19,721 bases of DNA from Gudongella sp034006985 (GCA_034006985.1 JAVERT010000032.1:1-19721); one strand, 5' to 3'. Counted from the stretch's first letter, positions 1 through 7,239 are shown. Program-made: numbers and translations. The notes: generated by a model not told the origin, from the sequence alone.

Positions 1-1
1 A

Positions 2-49
2 CAGGAGGCGTTCCGCGTGGAGATCTCGAATAGAGAGGACAGACGGTGA
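2..49 (+). CDS. C-terminal end of an upstream gene (partial)
   Basis: The reading frame starting at base 2 is open to a TGA at 47-49 and gives a charged tail ending SNREDRR. The third frame is also open, to a TGA at 51-53, so the frame is not certain. A gene ending here is expected because a promoter-like sequence for the next gene follows directly. No function can be assigned from 15 residues. Confidence 0.3.
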   Translation, partial: QEAFRVEISNREDRR

Positions 50-61
50 GTGAAGATGGTT

Positions 62-71
62 ATCATATATA
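62..71 (+). promoter_or_regulatory. TATA box of the GHKL ATPase gene
   Basis: The sequence ATCATATATA lies about 35 bases before the ATG at 102. That would place the transcription start near 90-95, so the message would have a very short leader. The purine-rich stretch GAGGGTGAT at 88-96 could act as a ribosome site if transcription starts slightly earlier. Confidence 0.45.
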
Positions 72-101
72 GGGACGTGTCGCCAACGAGGGTGATTTCT
101 G

Positions 102-1943
102 ATGGTTTTTAAACAACTAAAAATCCAAAGCGAGGACATCGGGTCCTCAATAATGGAGACAATCACGGCCGGCCTGTACGCGAATAACCTGAACTGTCTT
201 AGAGAATACGTGCAGAACTCCATAGATGGAGGGGCAAGCCGTATAGATGTGGGCGTCCACAACAGAGGCAGGACGATCACACTATCCGACGACGGATACG
301 GGATGGATGAGAACGGACTCAGGTATGCCCTGAAGGTGGCATTCTCCTCCAAAGACGACGACTCTGTGGGTTGGAGAGGGATTGGGATTTGGAGCGGCGT
401 TGCGGTTTGTGAAAGAGTTGTGATAGTCACCAAGAAGAAAAGCGGTCCGAAATATAAGGTGTCCATAGACAGCAAACCATTGGTGGACCCCGATGGCAGA
501 CAGAACAAAACGGCAGCGGACGTTCTGAATGAAAGCGTAAACGGGCTGGAAGAACTTGATGCGGAAGATGAAGACGGCAAGTCCTACACGATGGTCACTC
601 TATCTAACATCCATTCTTCTCTCGCAAAGATATTCAGTAAAAATTCCATCTCGGAGTACCTGAGCAGGACGGTCCCGTTAAAGTTCCATAAGGATTTCAA
701 ACCCGGCGAAGCAATTATCTCCAAGTTAAAGGAGTACGGAATTCCGGCACCCTCAACATCCGTGTATGTAGAAGGAGAGGAGGTTTTCAAAGACCCCGTT
801 TCCTCGGAGAACGTTTTTGAAACATCCTCTTTCAAGGAGTTCAGGAAGGGAGAGAATGACAACAGAGACATCCTGGCTGTAGGCTGGTTCGTCAACACGA
901 ACAGCAATAACAAATTGAAGAATCCCTCTGTGACATACAGGAAAAAAGGCTTCCGGGTCGGCGAGACATCATTGGTCTACTTCAATTCCTCCGTTAAATT
1001 CAGAGGGTGGCAGCATGGGGAGATACATGTTTTGGACAAGGCGATAACCGAAAACGCATCCAGAGATGGTTTTAGCGCGGCCGTTCCCGAGACAGACATC
1101 CTATTCAACAAAGTGGGCGAATTCATGGTAGATGGCCTAGAAGCCCTTAGCCACTATACTTCGGAGAGTCTTGCAACATCTTGCTTGAACAAAGCTAGAA
1201 AGGCCTTGGACAATAACAAACTGAAAGAATTTTACGAAGAGATTGAAACGGCTGAAAGGAAGGGGAGCAGCAAACGCGCCATCCTGCCAGAACTTAGCGG
1301 GATCAAGGCATCCATAGATGAAAAAGCGAAGGAAGAGGCCAGCGAAATCAGGTCGCTCAAAAACAAAGAGACGGGCGAAGAGGAGAGGAACCAGCCCACA
1401 AAGGAATTGATCAGGGCAAATGCGTCTAGAGAGCGCATGAAGGTAAAGTCGAAGTCATTCCATCCTTTGGTCAAAAAACATTACGAAAAAAGAACCGCGT
1501 CTGGGAAATTCGAGCTCAACATCATGATGTGCGACCCGCTGATAGATATACTCGAGGAGATGGCCGGGATAAGATATGACACTCTGACAAAGATCAGTAA
1601 AAAAGCGTTTGATTGGGATCACATAGAGAGCTCCAAAGAAGATAACAAAGAGAAAAATAGAGAATATATTCCATTGCTGTCTGTCGTTGGAGATGTCTTT
1701 AAGGACAGCAACGATACCCGGCGCAACAAGGAGTTTGGAGTTTTCCTCGCGTTCTTATGGGACTTCTTCAATACAGCAGACAGGCATGGGGGTCTGGAAA
1801 AAATGCCTTGGTACTCCGAGATGAAAACTTCAGAGAGGGAAGAATGGGCGGAGGCGGGCTGGACGATGATAGATATGGCCGCCAAGATGATTGAGCGTTC
1901 CGAGAAGATAGATCCCAGCAAAAAGACCGAAAGGGATCCCTGA
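102..1943 (+). CDS. GHKL/Hsp90-like ATPase, 613 aa
   Basis: This is a cytoplasmic protein with an N-terminal Bergerat-fold ATP-binding domain. The N box is visible as REYVQNSIDGGASRI (residues 34-48, with E35 and N39), the first glycine motif as DDGYGM (63-68), and the second as GWRGIGIWSG (90-99). This arrangement is typical of Hsp90, MORC and related GHKL ATPases, where ATP binding drives dimer clamping. Residues about 130-370 probably form the transducer and middle region. A charged, coiled-coil-like stretch follows (about 370-460), then a helical C-terminal domain with no recognised motif. The ATG at 102 is preceded by GAGGGTGAT and a TATA box. The next gene has its own promoter in the 49-base gap, so this is probably a single transcript. 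Similar ATPases occur in phage-defence loci, and the neighbouring methyltransferase and radical SAM genes fit that context, but the exact role is unknown. The domain call is secure; the function is not. Confidence 0.85.
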   Translation: MVFKQLKIQSEDIGSSIMETITAGLYANNLNCLREYVQNSIDGGASRIDVGVHNRGRTITLSDDGYGMDENGLRYALKVAFSSKDDDSVGWRGIGIWSGVAVCERVVIVTKKKSGPKYKVSIDSKPLVDPDGRQNKTAADVLNESVNGLEELDAEDEDGKSYTMVTLSNIHSSLAKIFSKNSISEYLSRTVPLKFHKDFKPGEAIISKLKEYGIPAPSTSVYVEGEEVFKDPVSSENVFETSSFKEFRKGENDNRDILAVGWFVNTNSNNKLKNPSVTYRKKGFRVGETSLVYFNSSVKFRGWQHGEIHVLDKAITENASRDGFSAAVPETDILFNKVGEFMVDGLEALSHYTSESLATSCLNKARKALDNNKLKEFYEEIETAERKGSSKRAILPELSGIKASIDEKAKEEASEIRSLKNKETGEEERNQPTKELIRANASRERMKVKSKSFHPLVKKHYEKRTASGKFELNIMMCDPLIDILEEMAGIRYDTLTKISKKAFDWDHIESSKEDNKEKNREYIPLLSVVGDVFKDSNDTRRNKEFGVFLAFLWDFFNTADRHGGLEKMPWYSEMKTSEREEWAEAGWTMIDMAAKMIERSEKIDPSKKTERDP

Positions 1944-1963
1944 ACGAGAAGAATTGAGGAACC

Positions 1964-1970
1964 AATATAT
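1964..1970 (+). promoter_or_regulatory. TATA box for a leaderless radical SAM transcript
   Basis: AATATAT is centred 26 bases before the ATG at 1993. That is the spacing expected when archaeal transcription starts at the first base of the start codon. No ribosome site precedes 1993. This supports 1993 rather than the upstream TTG at 1954 as the start. Confidence 0.5.
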
Positions 1971-1992
1971 CTCTGTACTTCGTCTCATACCC

Positions 1993-3126
1993 ATGGACGT
2001 GCTGTTGGTCGAACCGGCATATTATACGAGGTACCCTCCGCTGGGTTTGATGAAGATATCAGCGTACAGGAAATCATTGGCGGACAAGGTTCGTATGGTA
2101 AGGGGGCTCCAGGGACCGATAGAAGGATTCGCGCCGCGTAGGATAGAGATCACATCCCTCTTCACATATGCTTGGAAGCCTGTGCACGAGGCTATCGAGC
2201 ACTATCATAAGCTGTATCCCAATGCATCAATATGTGTCGGCGGGATATACGCCTCTCTATATCCAGACAGAATTAAGGAACACTTCCCTTATGCAGACGT
2301 GCATGTCGGCTTGAATACCGAGGCGGAGAAGTATATGCCCGACTACGACATCTTGGAACATACCGACGCCTGGAAAGGTTGGGACGGGTCGATCATGTTC
2401 ACATCCAGGGGATGTGTCAACAAATGTCCTTTCTGCCTGGTGCCCACAATGGAAGGTGAAATGAGGTCCGTATTGGATGACCCTGTCCAACACACCCACC
2501 CCGACCATAAAAGGATAATCCTTTGGGATAACAATTTCCTTGCCCTTGAGAATTGGGAGGATAGGATACACGCACTCAGGCGTTGCGGAAAAATCGTCGA
2601 CTTCAATCAAGGCCTTGACGCGCGCCTGATGACTCAAGAAAAGGCCGACGCACTTGCGTCCCTCAAACTAAAAGACATAAAGATGGCTTACGACGGACCA
2701 CATGAGAAGAGAGCAGTGCACCGCGCCGTCGATATGCTGGAATCTGCAGGGGTGTCTCGCCGGAAGATCTCTTTCTATACGCTATATAATTTCTACGACT
2801 ACAAGTCTAATTTCTACGACACGCCCGAGGAGTTCTATGGGAGAGTAAAAGATATTCTGGACATTGGTTGCGCATCATATCCCATGAGGTACATACCGCT
2901 CAAAGCATTGGAGAAGAATACATATGTTTCCCCCTTCTGGACCAAGGAGCAGCTTGAAGCAGTGGCCAAGGCAAGACGCGTTATTGGTTTCGGCGGTGCT
3001 TTCCCGCCGTATGATGCCCTGGTGGAGAAATTCAATAAAGCTGGTTGCTTCGACGAGGCTTTCAGACTGGAGCCTCCGGCCCCTTCCGAGGTGGCCCCCA
3101 GAAGACAGCTGGAAGTGGAAAACTGA
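1993..3126 (+). CDS. B12-binding-like radical SAM protein, 377 aa
   Basis: The protein has the two-part layout of cobalamin-binding radical SAM enzymes. An N-terminal Rossmann-like domain (residues 1-115) opens with MDVLLVEPAYYTRYPPLGLM and contains the VGGIYASL loop (82-89). The radical SAM core follows, with the CxxxCxxC iron-sulfur motif in SRGCVNKCPFC (Cys141, Cys145, Cys148). The core normally cleaves S-adenosylmethionine to start radical chemistry on a nucleic acid, peptide or small molecule. The classical DxHxxG cobalamin-ligand motif is not visible, so B12, if bound, would lack that histidine. The ATG at 1993 is chosen over the TTG at 1954 because the family consensus starts here and a TATA box lies 26 bases upstream. 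The gene sits between a GHKL ATPase and a DNA adenine methyltransferase, so a role in DNA or RNA base modification is plausible. The substrate is unknown. Confidence 0.85.
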   Translation: MDVLLVEPAYYTRYPPLGLMKISAYRKSLADKVRMVRGLQGPIEGFAPRRIEITSLFTYAWKPVHEAIEHYHKLYPNASICVGGIYASLYPDRIKEHFPYADVHVGLNTEAEKYMPDYDILEHTDAWKGWDGSIMFTSRGCVNKCPFCLVPTMEGEMRSVLDDPVQHTHPDHKRIILWDNNFLALENWEDRIHALRRCGKIVDFNQGLDARLMTQEKADALASLKLKDIKMAYDGPHEKRAVHRAVDMLESAGVSRRKISFYTLYNFYDYKSNFYDTPEEFYGRVKDILDIGCASYPMRYIPLKALEKNTYVSPFWTKEQLEAVAKARRVIGFGGAFPPYDALVEKFNKAGCFDEAFRLEPPAPSEVAPRRQLEVEN

Positions 3127-3173
3127 TGTTGCCCGATGAATAAAGTATTTGGCCAAGAAGTATATCTTGTATC

Positions 3174-4220
3174 GTGAGATTCAACACGCCGCTCCGCTAT
3201 CCCGGAGGAAAAGGAAAGCTAACAGGCTACTTCGAGGAAATCGTGAAGGCCAACGGGCTTGAAGGCGGCACTTATATCGAGCCGTTCGCCGGAGGGGCTG
3301 GAACGGCCATAAATCTGCTTTCCTCCGGGGTGGCCGGGGACGTCGTGATCAACGATGCCGACCCATCGATATTCGCATTCTGGAAAGCGATAACCGAACA
3401 CACCGAGCCGTTCCTGGAGAGACTGGATTCTATCGAGATCTCTGTGGACGAATGGATGCGACAGAGGGAGATCCAAGAACGTAAGAACACCGCGGGACTG
3501 TTCGAGCTAGGGTTCTCCACATTCTACCTCAACCGCACGAACCGCTCAGGAATCATCGGCGGCGGACTTATCGGTGGCCAGAAACAGGATGGCAAATACA
3601 GGATGGATGCCCGTTTCAACAAGAAGGACCTATGCGGACGGATCGAGAGCATCGGGAAGATGACCGACAGCATCCGGGTCACGGGTCTGGATGCCAAGTA
3701 CTTCCTGGAGCACACCCTAAAGGAATACGATCGGGATTCCACCCTCGTTTACATCGACCCGCCCTACTTCAACAAGGGCAGCCTGCTCTACATGAACTAC
3801 TACACCGGAAAGGACCACTGCGAGCTCGCAGACACAGTCCGGTCTCTTGACCATGACTGGGTCCTCAGCTATGACGACGCCCCGGAGATAAGGCACCTCT
3901 ATTCATGGTGCGAACCGGTGAAGTTTAATGTGAGTTACAGCAGCTATATCGCCGCCGTCGGGAGGGAGATATTCTTCCACAGCGATGGCCTCATCCGCCC
4001 AGAAGTAGACAGGAAGATCGGGACACTGAGTCCAGCTACATATGTGGCAGGGACATATCAAGGGGATTCTCACATGAACGAGATAACCAGAATTCCTTGC
4101 AAGGGAAACGTACTTGATATTGCAGAAGTGGATACTTTCATCAAATGCAACATTGACGACAAGAGGAATGCCATGGGCGCGTTCACGGATGCCGTAGACG
4201 GTGCCAGGAGCGAAGATTAG
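3174..4220 (+). CDS. D12-class DNA N6-adenine methyltransferase, 348 aa
   Basis: This is a Dam-like type II methyltransferase that transfers a methyl group from S-adenosylmethionine to N6 of adenine in a short DNA site. The motifs run in the alpha-class order. RYPGGKGKL (residues 8-16) is motif X, EPFAGGAG (36-43) is motif I for SAM binding, INDADPSI (59-66) is motif II, and DPPYF (195-199) is the catalytic motif IV. The target recognition region lies about 80-180. The family is usually about 260-290 residues. Here a tail of about 75 residues (from 275) follows the core and has no recognised motif. The start is the GTG at 3174, because MRFNTPLRYPGGK-type N-termini are standard. There is no ribosome site, and a weak TATA-like AAGTATTT at 3143-3150 suggests a leaderless transcript. 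No restriction endonuclease is seen, so this is an orphan methylase or part of an unusual modification set. It ends in TAG, while nearly all neighbours end in TGA. Confidence 0.9.
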   Translation: MRFNTPLRYPGGKGKLTGYFEEIVKANGLEGGTYIEPFAGGAGTAINLLSSGVAGDVVINDADPSIFAFWKAITEHTEPFLERLDSIEISVDEWMRQREIQERKNTAGLFELGFSTFYLNRTNRSGIIGGGLIGGQKQDGKYRMDARFNKKDLCGRIESIGKMTDSIRVTGLDAKYFLEHTLKEYDRDSTLVYIDPPYFNKGSLLYMNYYTGKDHCELADTVRSLDHDWVLSYDDAPEIRHLYSWCEPVKFNVSYSSYIAAVGREIFFHSDGLIRPEVDRKIGTLSPATYVAGTYQGDSHMNEITRIPCKGNVLDIAEVDTFIKCNIDDKRNAMGAFTDAVDGARSED

Positions 4221-4498
4221 AATCGCACGACCGAATCGTGATGCAGTCTCGAAATCCTTTACCACTCCATTTATCGCTCGATATCACGTCATATCACAAG
4301 AATCCACCAATGGTTTTACCAATGCAAGTTTTTAATACGACCAACGCGTACTACTACCCATAGCATACCCGTAGCAACTTTTCTCTACGAGGAACAGCCT
4401 GCGGGTCACTGCCAATCATTCTCCAACCACTTTGTATATCCCAGATAAGAATCAATCTCTCGATTTTTCATTGGTCATTTATATCTCTATGTGTGGCT
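4221..4498. repeat. Convergent intergenic region with short tandem and dispersed repeats
   Basis: This 278-base gap separates the + strand methyltransferase from the end of the - strand gene block, and I see no gene in it. It is rich in short repeats. ATATCAC occurs at 4281-4287 and again 10 bases later at 4291-4297. ACCAATG occurs at 4306-4312 and 4318-4324, with an inverted copy at 4469-4475. An 11-base tandem repeat with one mismatch (TACCCATAGCA, TACCCGTAGCA) covers 4355-4376. A T-run at 4329-4333 could help end the methyltransferase transcript. The helical-turn spacing of the repeats suggests protein binding, and the position suits a left boundary or attachment region of the element. Confidence 0.4.
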
Positions 4499-5245
4499 TC
4501 ATCTCCTGAGAGTCCGTGAGTGATCCCTCGCGTTCTCCCTGGCTCCATATGCCTGAAGCTTCGCAATCTCGCTGTTGTCGAACTTCTTCTCCACAGCATC
4601 TATCGCCCTCTTGCCCTTCAGTCCCCTTCCATCGGATCCAACGAACAGCCTGCGGTCCTGTCTGAGCATTTCCTCAGCTGTGCACCTTGAGCGCAGAGCT
4701 CCGTAGTATGACGGAGTCTGATATGCTAGCGGAGCGCACCTGGCCACGGCCTCTGCAGTCGTGGAGGCCTCCTCCAGATTGTGCTCGGCGGGCGTGTCTC
4801 TCGCGTTGATGTGTGTCCTAGTCACCGGTCCCCTATGCTTATCGCCACCATTGTGCTTGATATAGTGGACCGTCTCGTGCACAGTAGTCATGGGAGCATC
4901 GACGTAGTCAGGATCTATGACGATCATCCTGTTCTTTGGGTCGTACCCTCCGGCAGCATCCTCGAGGTCGGCCACGGCGATGAGCATCGGCTCCTCTTTT
5001 GTGGCGGCCCTGATCTCGCTCTTAGTAAACCCGTATTTGATGTATCTCCTGACCTTCTGCTCCTGCTCCCGCGTCGCACCCACGATCACGATGCTTCCGG
5101 ATTCAATTTTATCATCAATAGGAATCTTGTAGGTCTTTTCATCTACCCGGACAGACCTGTATCTCGCACTAGCGAATCTACCACAACTGTCGCGGTACTG
5201 CGCACGCGCCCGTTGCGCGGCAAGTCTCTGCTGTTTCTTTCTCAC
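4499..5245 (-). CDS. Minigluzincin-like zinc metallopeptidase, 248 aa
   Basis: The central part reads YDPKNRMIVIDPDY (residues 101-114), followed by a helix with the zinc motif HETVH (123-127). A glutamate-rich helix LEEASTTAEAVA (157-168) could supply the third zinc ligand. This matches the layout of small gluzincins such as ImmA/IrrE- or SprT-like peptidases: a beta strand, HExxH, then a downstream glutamate. The first 35 residues are strongly basic (many R and K) and could bind DNA or another acidic partner. The C-terminal 80 residues are charged and unassigned. The start is a GTG at 5245, preceded by AGGA with six-base spacing and only two bases from the stop of the previous gene, so it is translated as the last gene of the operon. 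It could be a regulator-cleaving protease or a virion-maturation enzyme. The peptidase fold is inferred from motifs only. Confidence 0.6.
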   Translation of the reverse strand: MRKKQQRLAAQRARAQYRDSCGRFASARYRSVRVDEKTYKIPIDDKIESGSIVIVGATREQEQKVRRYIKYGFTKSEIRAATKEEPMLIAVADLEDAAGGYDPKNRMIVIDPDYVDAPMTTVHETVHYIKHNGGDKHRGPVTRTHINARDTPAEHNLEEASTTAEAVARCAPLAYQTPSYYGALRSRCTAEEMLRQDRRLFVGSDGRGLKGKRAIDAVEKKFDNSEIAKLQAYGARENARDHSRTLRR

Positions 5246-5247
5246 GA

Positions 5248-5472
5248 TCAGTCCTTCTTAACACGATCCCAGAAGCCGACCGTCATACCGTGCATGTAGC
5301 CTTTCTGTTTCTGGATGTTCGCTCTCGCACTCGCCTGATCTGCTTTCGCTACCCTCTGCCGGTTCTTCGCCGCCGCCTTGTCGATTTTGTTCTGTTGCTT
5401 GGCGACCTTCTGCTCTTCTTTAGTCTGTTGCATCTTCGGCTCTACTTTTTTCTGCATCTTTCCACCTACCAT
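5248..5472 (-). CDS. Small basic Lys/Gln/Ala-rich protein, 74 aa
   Basis: The product is dominated by K, Q, A and R, with long predicted helix and almost no hydrophobic core (for example KMQQTKEEQKVAKQQNK). It ends in an aromatic tail (GFWDRVKKD). Such composition fits a nucleic-acid-condensing or scaffold-type protein. The ATG at 5472 has GGTGAAAAC before it. A second ATG at residue 6 is preceded by GGTGGAAAG and could be used instead. It is placed between another basic protein and the metallopeptidase in the same operon. I recognise no family. Confidence 0.6.
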   Translation of the reverse strand: MVGGKMQKKVEPKMQQTKEEQKVAKQQNKIDKAAAKNRQRVAKADQASARANIQKQKGYMHGMTVGFWDRVKKD

Positions 5473-5484
5473 GTTTTCACCCGA

Positions 5485-5550
5485 TTAATCACTCTTCACG
5501 AATCGTCTCCCGTGCACGTTTACCCTGGACTTTTCGTGTATTTCAGCCAT
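5485..5550 (-). CDS. Putative 21-aa peptide, translationally coupled
   Basis: A short frame begins at an ATG that overlaps the stop of the previous gene by one base (TGATG). It follows a purine-rich GAGAGGT site nine bases upstream and ends with TAA. The peptide is MAEIHEKSRVNVHGRRFVKS plus a final D, and is basic like its two neighbours. The coupling signal is as good as at other junctions in this operon, and it fills an otherwise unexplained 77-base gap. It is too short for coding statistics, so it may be fortuitous. Confidence 0.35.
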   Translation of the reverse strand: MAEIHEKSRVNVHGRRFVKSD

Positions 5551-5762
5551 CACTTTCTACCTCTCTTTTTCGGCGCCCAGTCGGCCACAGCATCCTGTGC
5601 TGTTCGGGACTGCGAGACCTGCCTCACAGGGACCATCGGTGCCCGGACCTCCACCTGAGCTCTGCACTTCTTCACTTTCTTCGTCGGTTTCGATACGATC
5701 CCGCTCTGTTGACGCGCCTTGGATCTATGACCGGCCATCTTCACTTTCTCCAGGATTTTCAT
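5550..5762 (-). CDS. Small arginine/lysine-rich protein, 70 aa
   Basis: This is a basic, low-hydrophobicity protein with clusters such as GHRSKARQQ, KPTKKVKK and a KKRGRK C-terminus, resembling DNA-binding or virion nucleoprotein tails. The start at 5762 is chosen because its ATG overlaps the stop of the ATPase gene as ATGA, with GGAG ten bases upstream. A GTG at 5771 or the internal ATG at 5738 (MAGHRSK) are alternatives. With the two small basic frames downstream it forms a cluster of three basic proteins directly after the ATPase. No family is recognised. A role in binding the element's DNA is inference from composition. Confidence 0.55.
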   Translation of the reverse strand: MKILEKVKMAGHRSKARQQSGIVSKPTKKVKKCRAQVEVRAPMVPVRQVSQSRTAQDAVADWAPKKRGRK

Positions 5763-6892
5763 GAATCGCACACTCCTTCGTTCCCCGTGGGAGCTCCGTG
5801 GAACCCCGACGAAGGGTTCTCCCCTTCCATAGTACCGTTAATGCTCTCTAGAGACACGCGCCGCCCGGGGGCGACTTCGTCATCGTCAGGATATCTGGAC
5901 ATCTTGATTCTTGACGACGGATACGACTGGAAGAATTTCCTATACCGTGATTGGACGGTAGTGGACGGCTCCCCTTCATACATCTCTATCTTGGCCCAGG
6001 TCACCCCGTCCGCACGCATCCTGTCAACCCGGTGGCACTGATCACGGATGTGCACCATGACATCATCCCCCTGTTCCTTCCCAAGCTCCGAGAAAAATCC
6101 CTCGATGGCACTGGCCAGTCCGTCTGACGGTGTCTTGGACACCTGCTGTAAAAAGGACTTTAAATTGAAGCCCTCCCCAAGCGCCCAGTCAGCCACGGCC
6201 CGATGATCGTACGCATACCCTCCGGCACGGAGCTTCGAAATCGGAGTGGTCCATCCAGAGGATCCCACAGGCAGCATCACAGGAGGATCCCCCGCGGACA
6301 TCTGCATACTGATGAGCTGCTTGGCCGTCATGTTCAGACCGTATCTGCGAATGTGCTGATCCGCCGCGGCCCTATCCTTCTGCCACAGAACTCCACAGTA
6401 CCCAGGGATTTTCTCGTCGTCAGCGAAGTTCCTGATTCTAGGCACCAGATTGTTCCGTGCCGGAGTCATCAGGCACATGACCTGATTGAACTTCCTCGTG
6501 TTTGCCATATATTTTACCATGGCTACATTGGTAGGATCCCCGTTGGCATCGGACAGCATATAGTTCTGAGCCTCGTCCATAAGCGTCAAAATTGTTACAT
6601 CGCGTCCATACTCCGCTAGTATTTGCCCGATAATACGGAACATGTCGCTCATCGTGTCGGCATAGTGCACTCCCCGAGGATGCCCCATCGCAGTGGATCC
6701 TGATTCTGTCTTCTTCACGAATACAACATTTGTTATCACCTCCACAGGCACATCTGAGTAGCCCCCGTCTGCGAGTTTCTGCGCAAGCCACACTGCGAAA
6801 TGGGTCTTACCGGAGCCCCTCGGGCCGACGATGTTGTGATTGACACCGGGGGCAACCACGGCTCTCAGGAATCTCTCCAAATCGAACTTCAT
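5759..6892 (-). CDS. P-loop ATPase of Zot/HerA-FtsK type, 377 aa
   Basis: Walker A is GPRGSGKT (residues 23-30) and Walker B is ILTLMDEA (101-108), with the DEAQ signature. The next conserved block is NTRKFNQVMCLMTPARNNLVPRIRN (131-155). It matches the (S/N)RH...TQ......IR pattern that follows Walker B in Zot/pI assembly ATPases and in A32/FtsK-HerA packaging ATPases, with K in place of the usual H. Such enzymes move DNA into a virion or extrude filamentous particles at the membrane. No transmembrane segment is evident, unlike typical inoviral Zot. Near residues 310-335 a segment with W..I and QSRYRKF resembles a Myb/HTH-type helix and could bind DNA. The ATG overlaps the previous stop (ATGA) with AGGTGAT upstream. 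The context of many small membrane proteins supports a packaging or export role; plasmid transfer is the alternative. Confidence 0.75.
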   Translation of the reverse strand: MKFDLERFLRAVVAPGVNHNIVGPRGSGKTHFAVWLAQKLADGGYSDVPVEVITNVVFVKKTESGSTAMGHPRGVHYADTMSDMFRIIGQILAEYGRDVTILTLMDEAQNYMLSDANGDPTNVAMVKYMANTRKFNQVMCLMTPARNNLVPRIRNFADDEKIPGYCGVLWQKDRAAADQHIRRYGLNMTAKQLISMQMSAGDPPVMLPVGSSGWTTPISKLRAGGYAYDHRAVADWALGEGFNLKSFLQQVSKTPSDGLASAIEGFFSELGKEQGDDVMVHIRDQCHRVDRMRADGVTWAKIEMYEGEPSTTVQSRYRKFFQSYPSSRIKMSRYPDDDEVAPGRRVSLESINGTMEGENPSSGFHGAPTGNEGVCDS

Positions 6893-7239
6893 TGATCATC
6901 ACCTATGAAGAACGCACTCGCCATTCCATAGCTCGGACCATCGTCGCGCGTGTACCCGGTGATCCCCGCGTCACGCATGATCAGCTCGTAGGTCTGCACC
7001 CAGGACATGAACCCCTGAAAGGACAGTACCTGCTGCGGGTCCTCCTCCGACAACGGGAAGGCCTCCTGCTGCCGCCTGTAGGTCTCGTTTGAAACCAAAG
7101 GCCCCTCTAGGCATGGCGATAGTACAACCTCAAACGCCTTCAGCGTGAGTATCCTCAGGTCTAGACGACGGATGGCGTAGCAGATGTCTCTCCACGCTCT
7201 GGCAAGATCGCGACCGGTCTCGAGGAATATCTGCGTCAC
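6889..7239 (-). CDS. Uncharacterised protein, 116 aa
   Basis: I do not recognise the family. The protein appears soluble and mostly helical, with an amphipathic N-terminal region (residues 4-40) and a glutamate-rich middle (EEDPQQ). It ends FFIGDDQ. It starts at a GTG that overlaps the preceding stop as GTGA, with AGAGGTGG upstream. It lies immediately upstream of the ATPase with a four-base ATGA overlap, so it is probably made in a fixed ratio with the ATPase and may be a partner of it. Its last codons contain the AGGTGAT ribosome site of the ATPase gene. Confidence 0.6.
   Translation of the reverse strand: MTQIFLETGRDLARAWRDICYAIRRLDLRILTLKAFEVVLSPCLEGPLVSNETYRRQQEAFPLSEEDPQQVLSFQGFMSWVQTYELIMRDAGITGYTRDDGPSYGMASAFFIGDDQ

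Noticed and set aside
56..112. Tiny frame starting at the ATG at 56 and overlapping the ATPase start
   Set aside because: It spans the TATA box, so it would not be transcribed from that promoter; probably chance.
1954..1992. TTG start giving 13 extra residues on the radical SAM protein
   Set aside because: A TATA box falls within this stretch and the family consensus begins at the ATG at 1993.
4781..5299. Long + strand frame of 172 aa opposite the metallopeptidase gene
   Set aside because: It is antisense to a gene with recognisable HExxH motif and a coupled start; composition is not protein-like.
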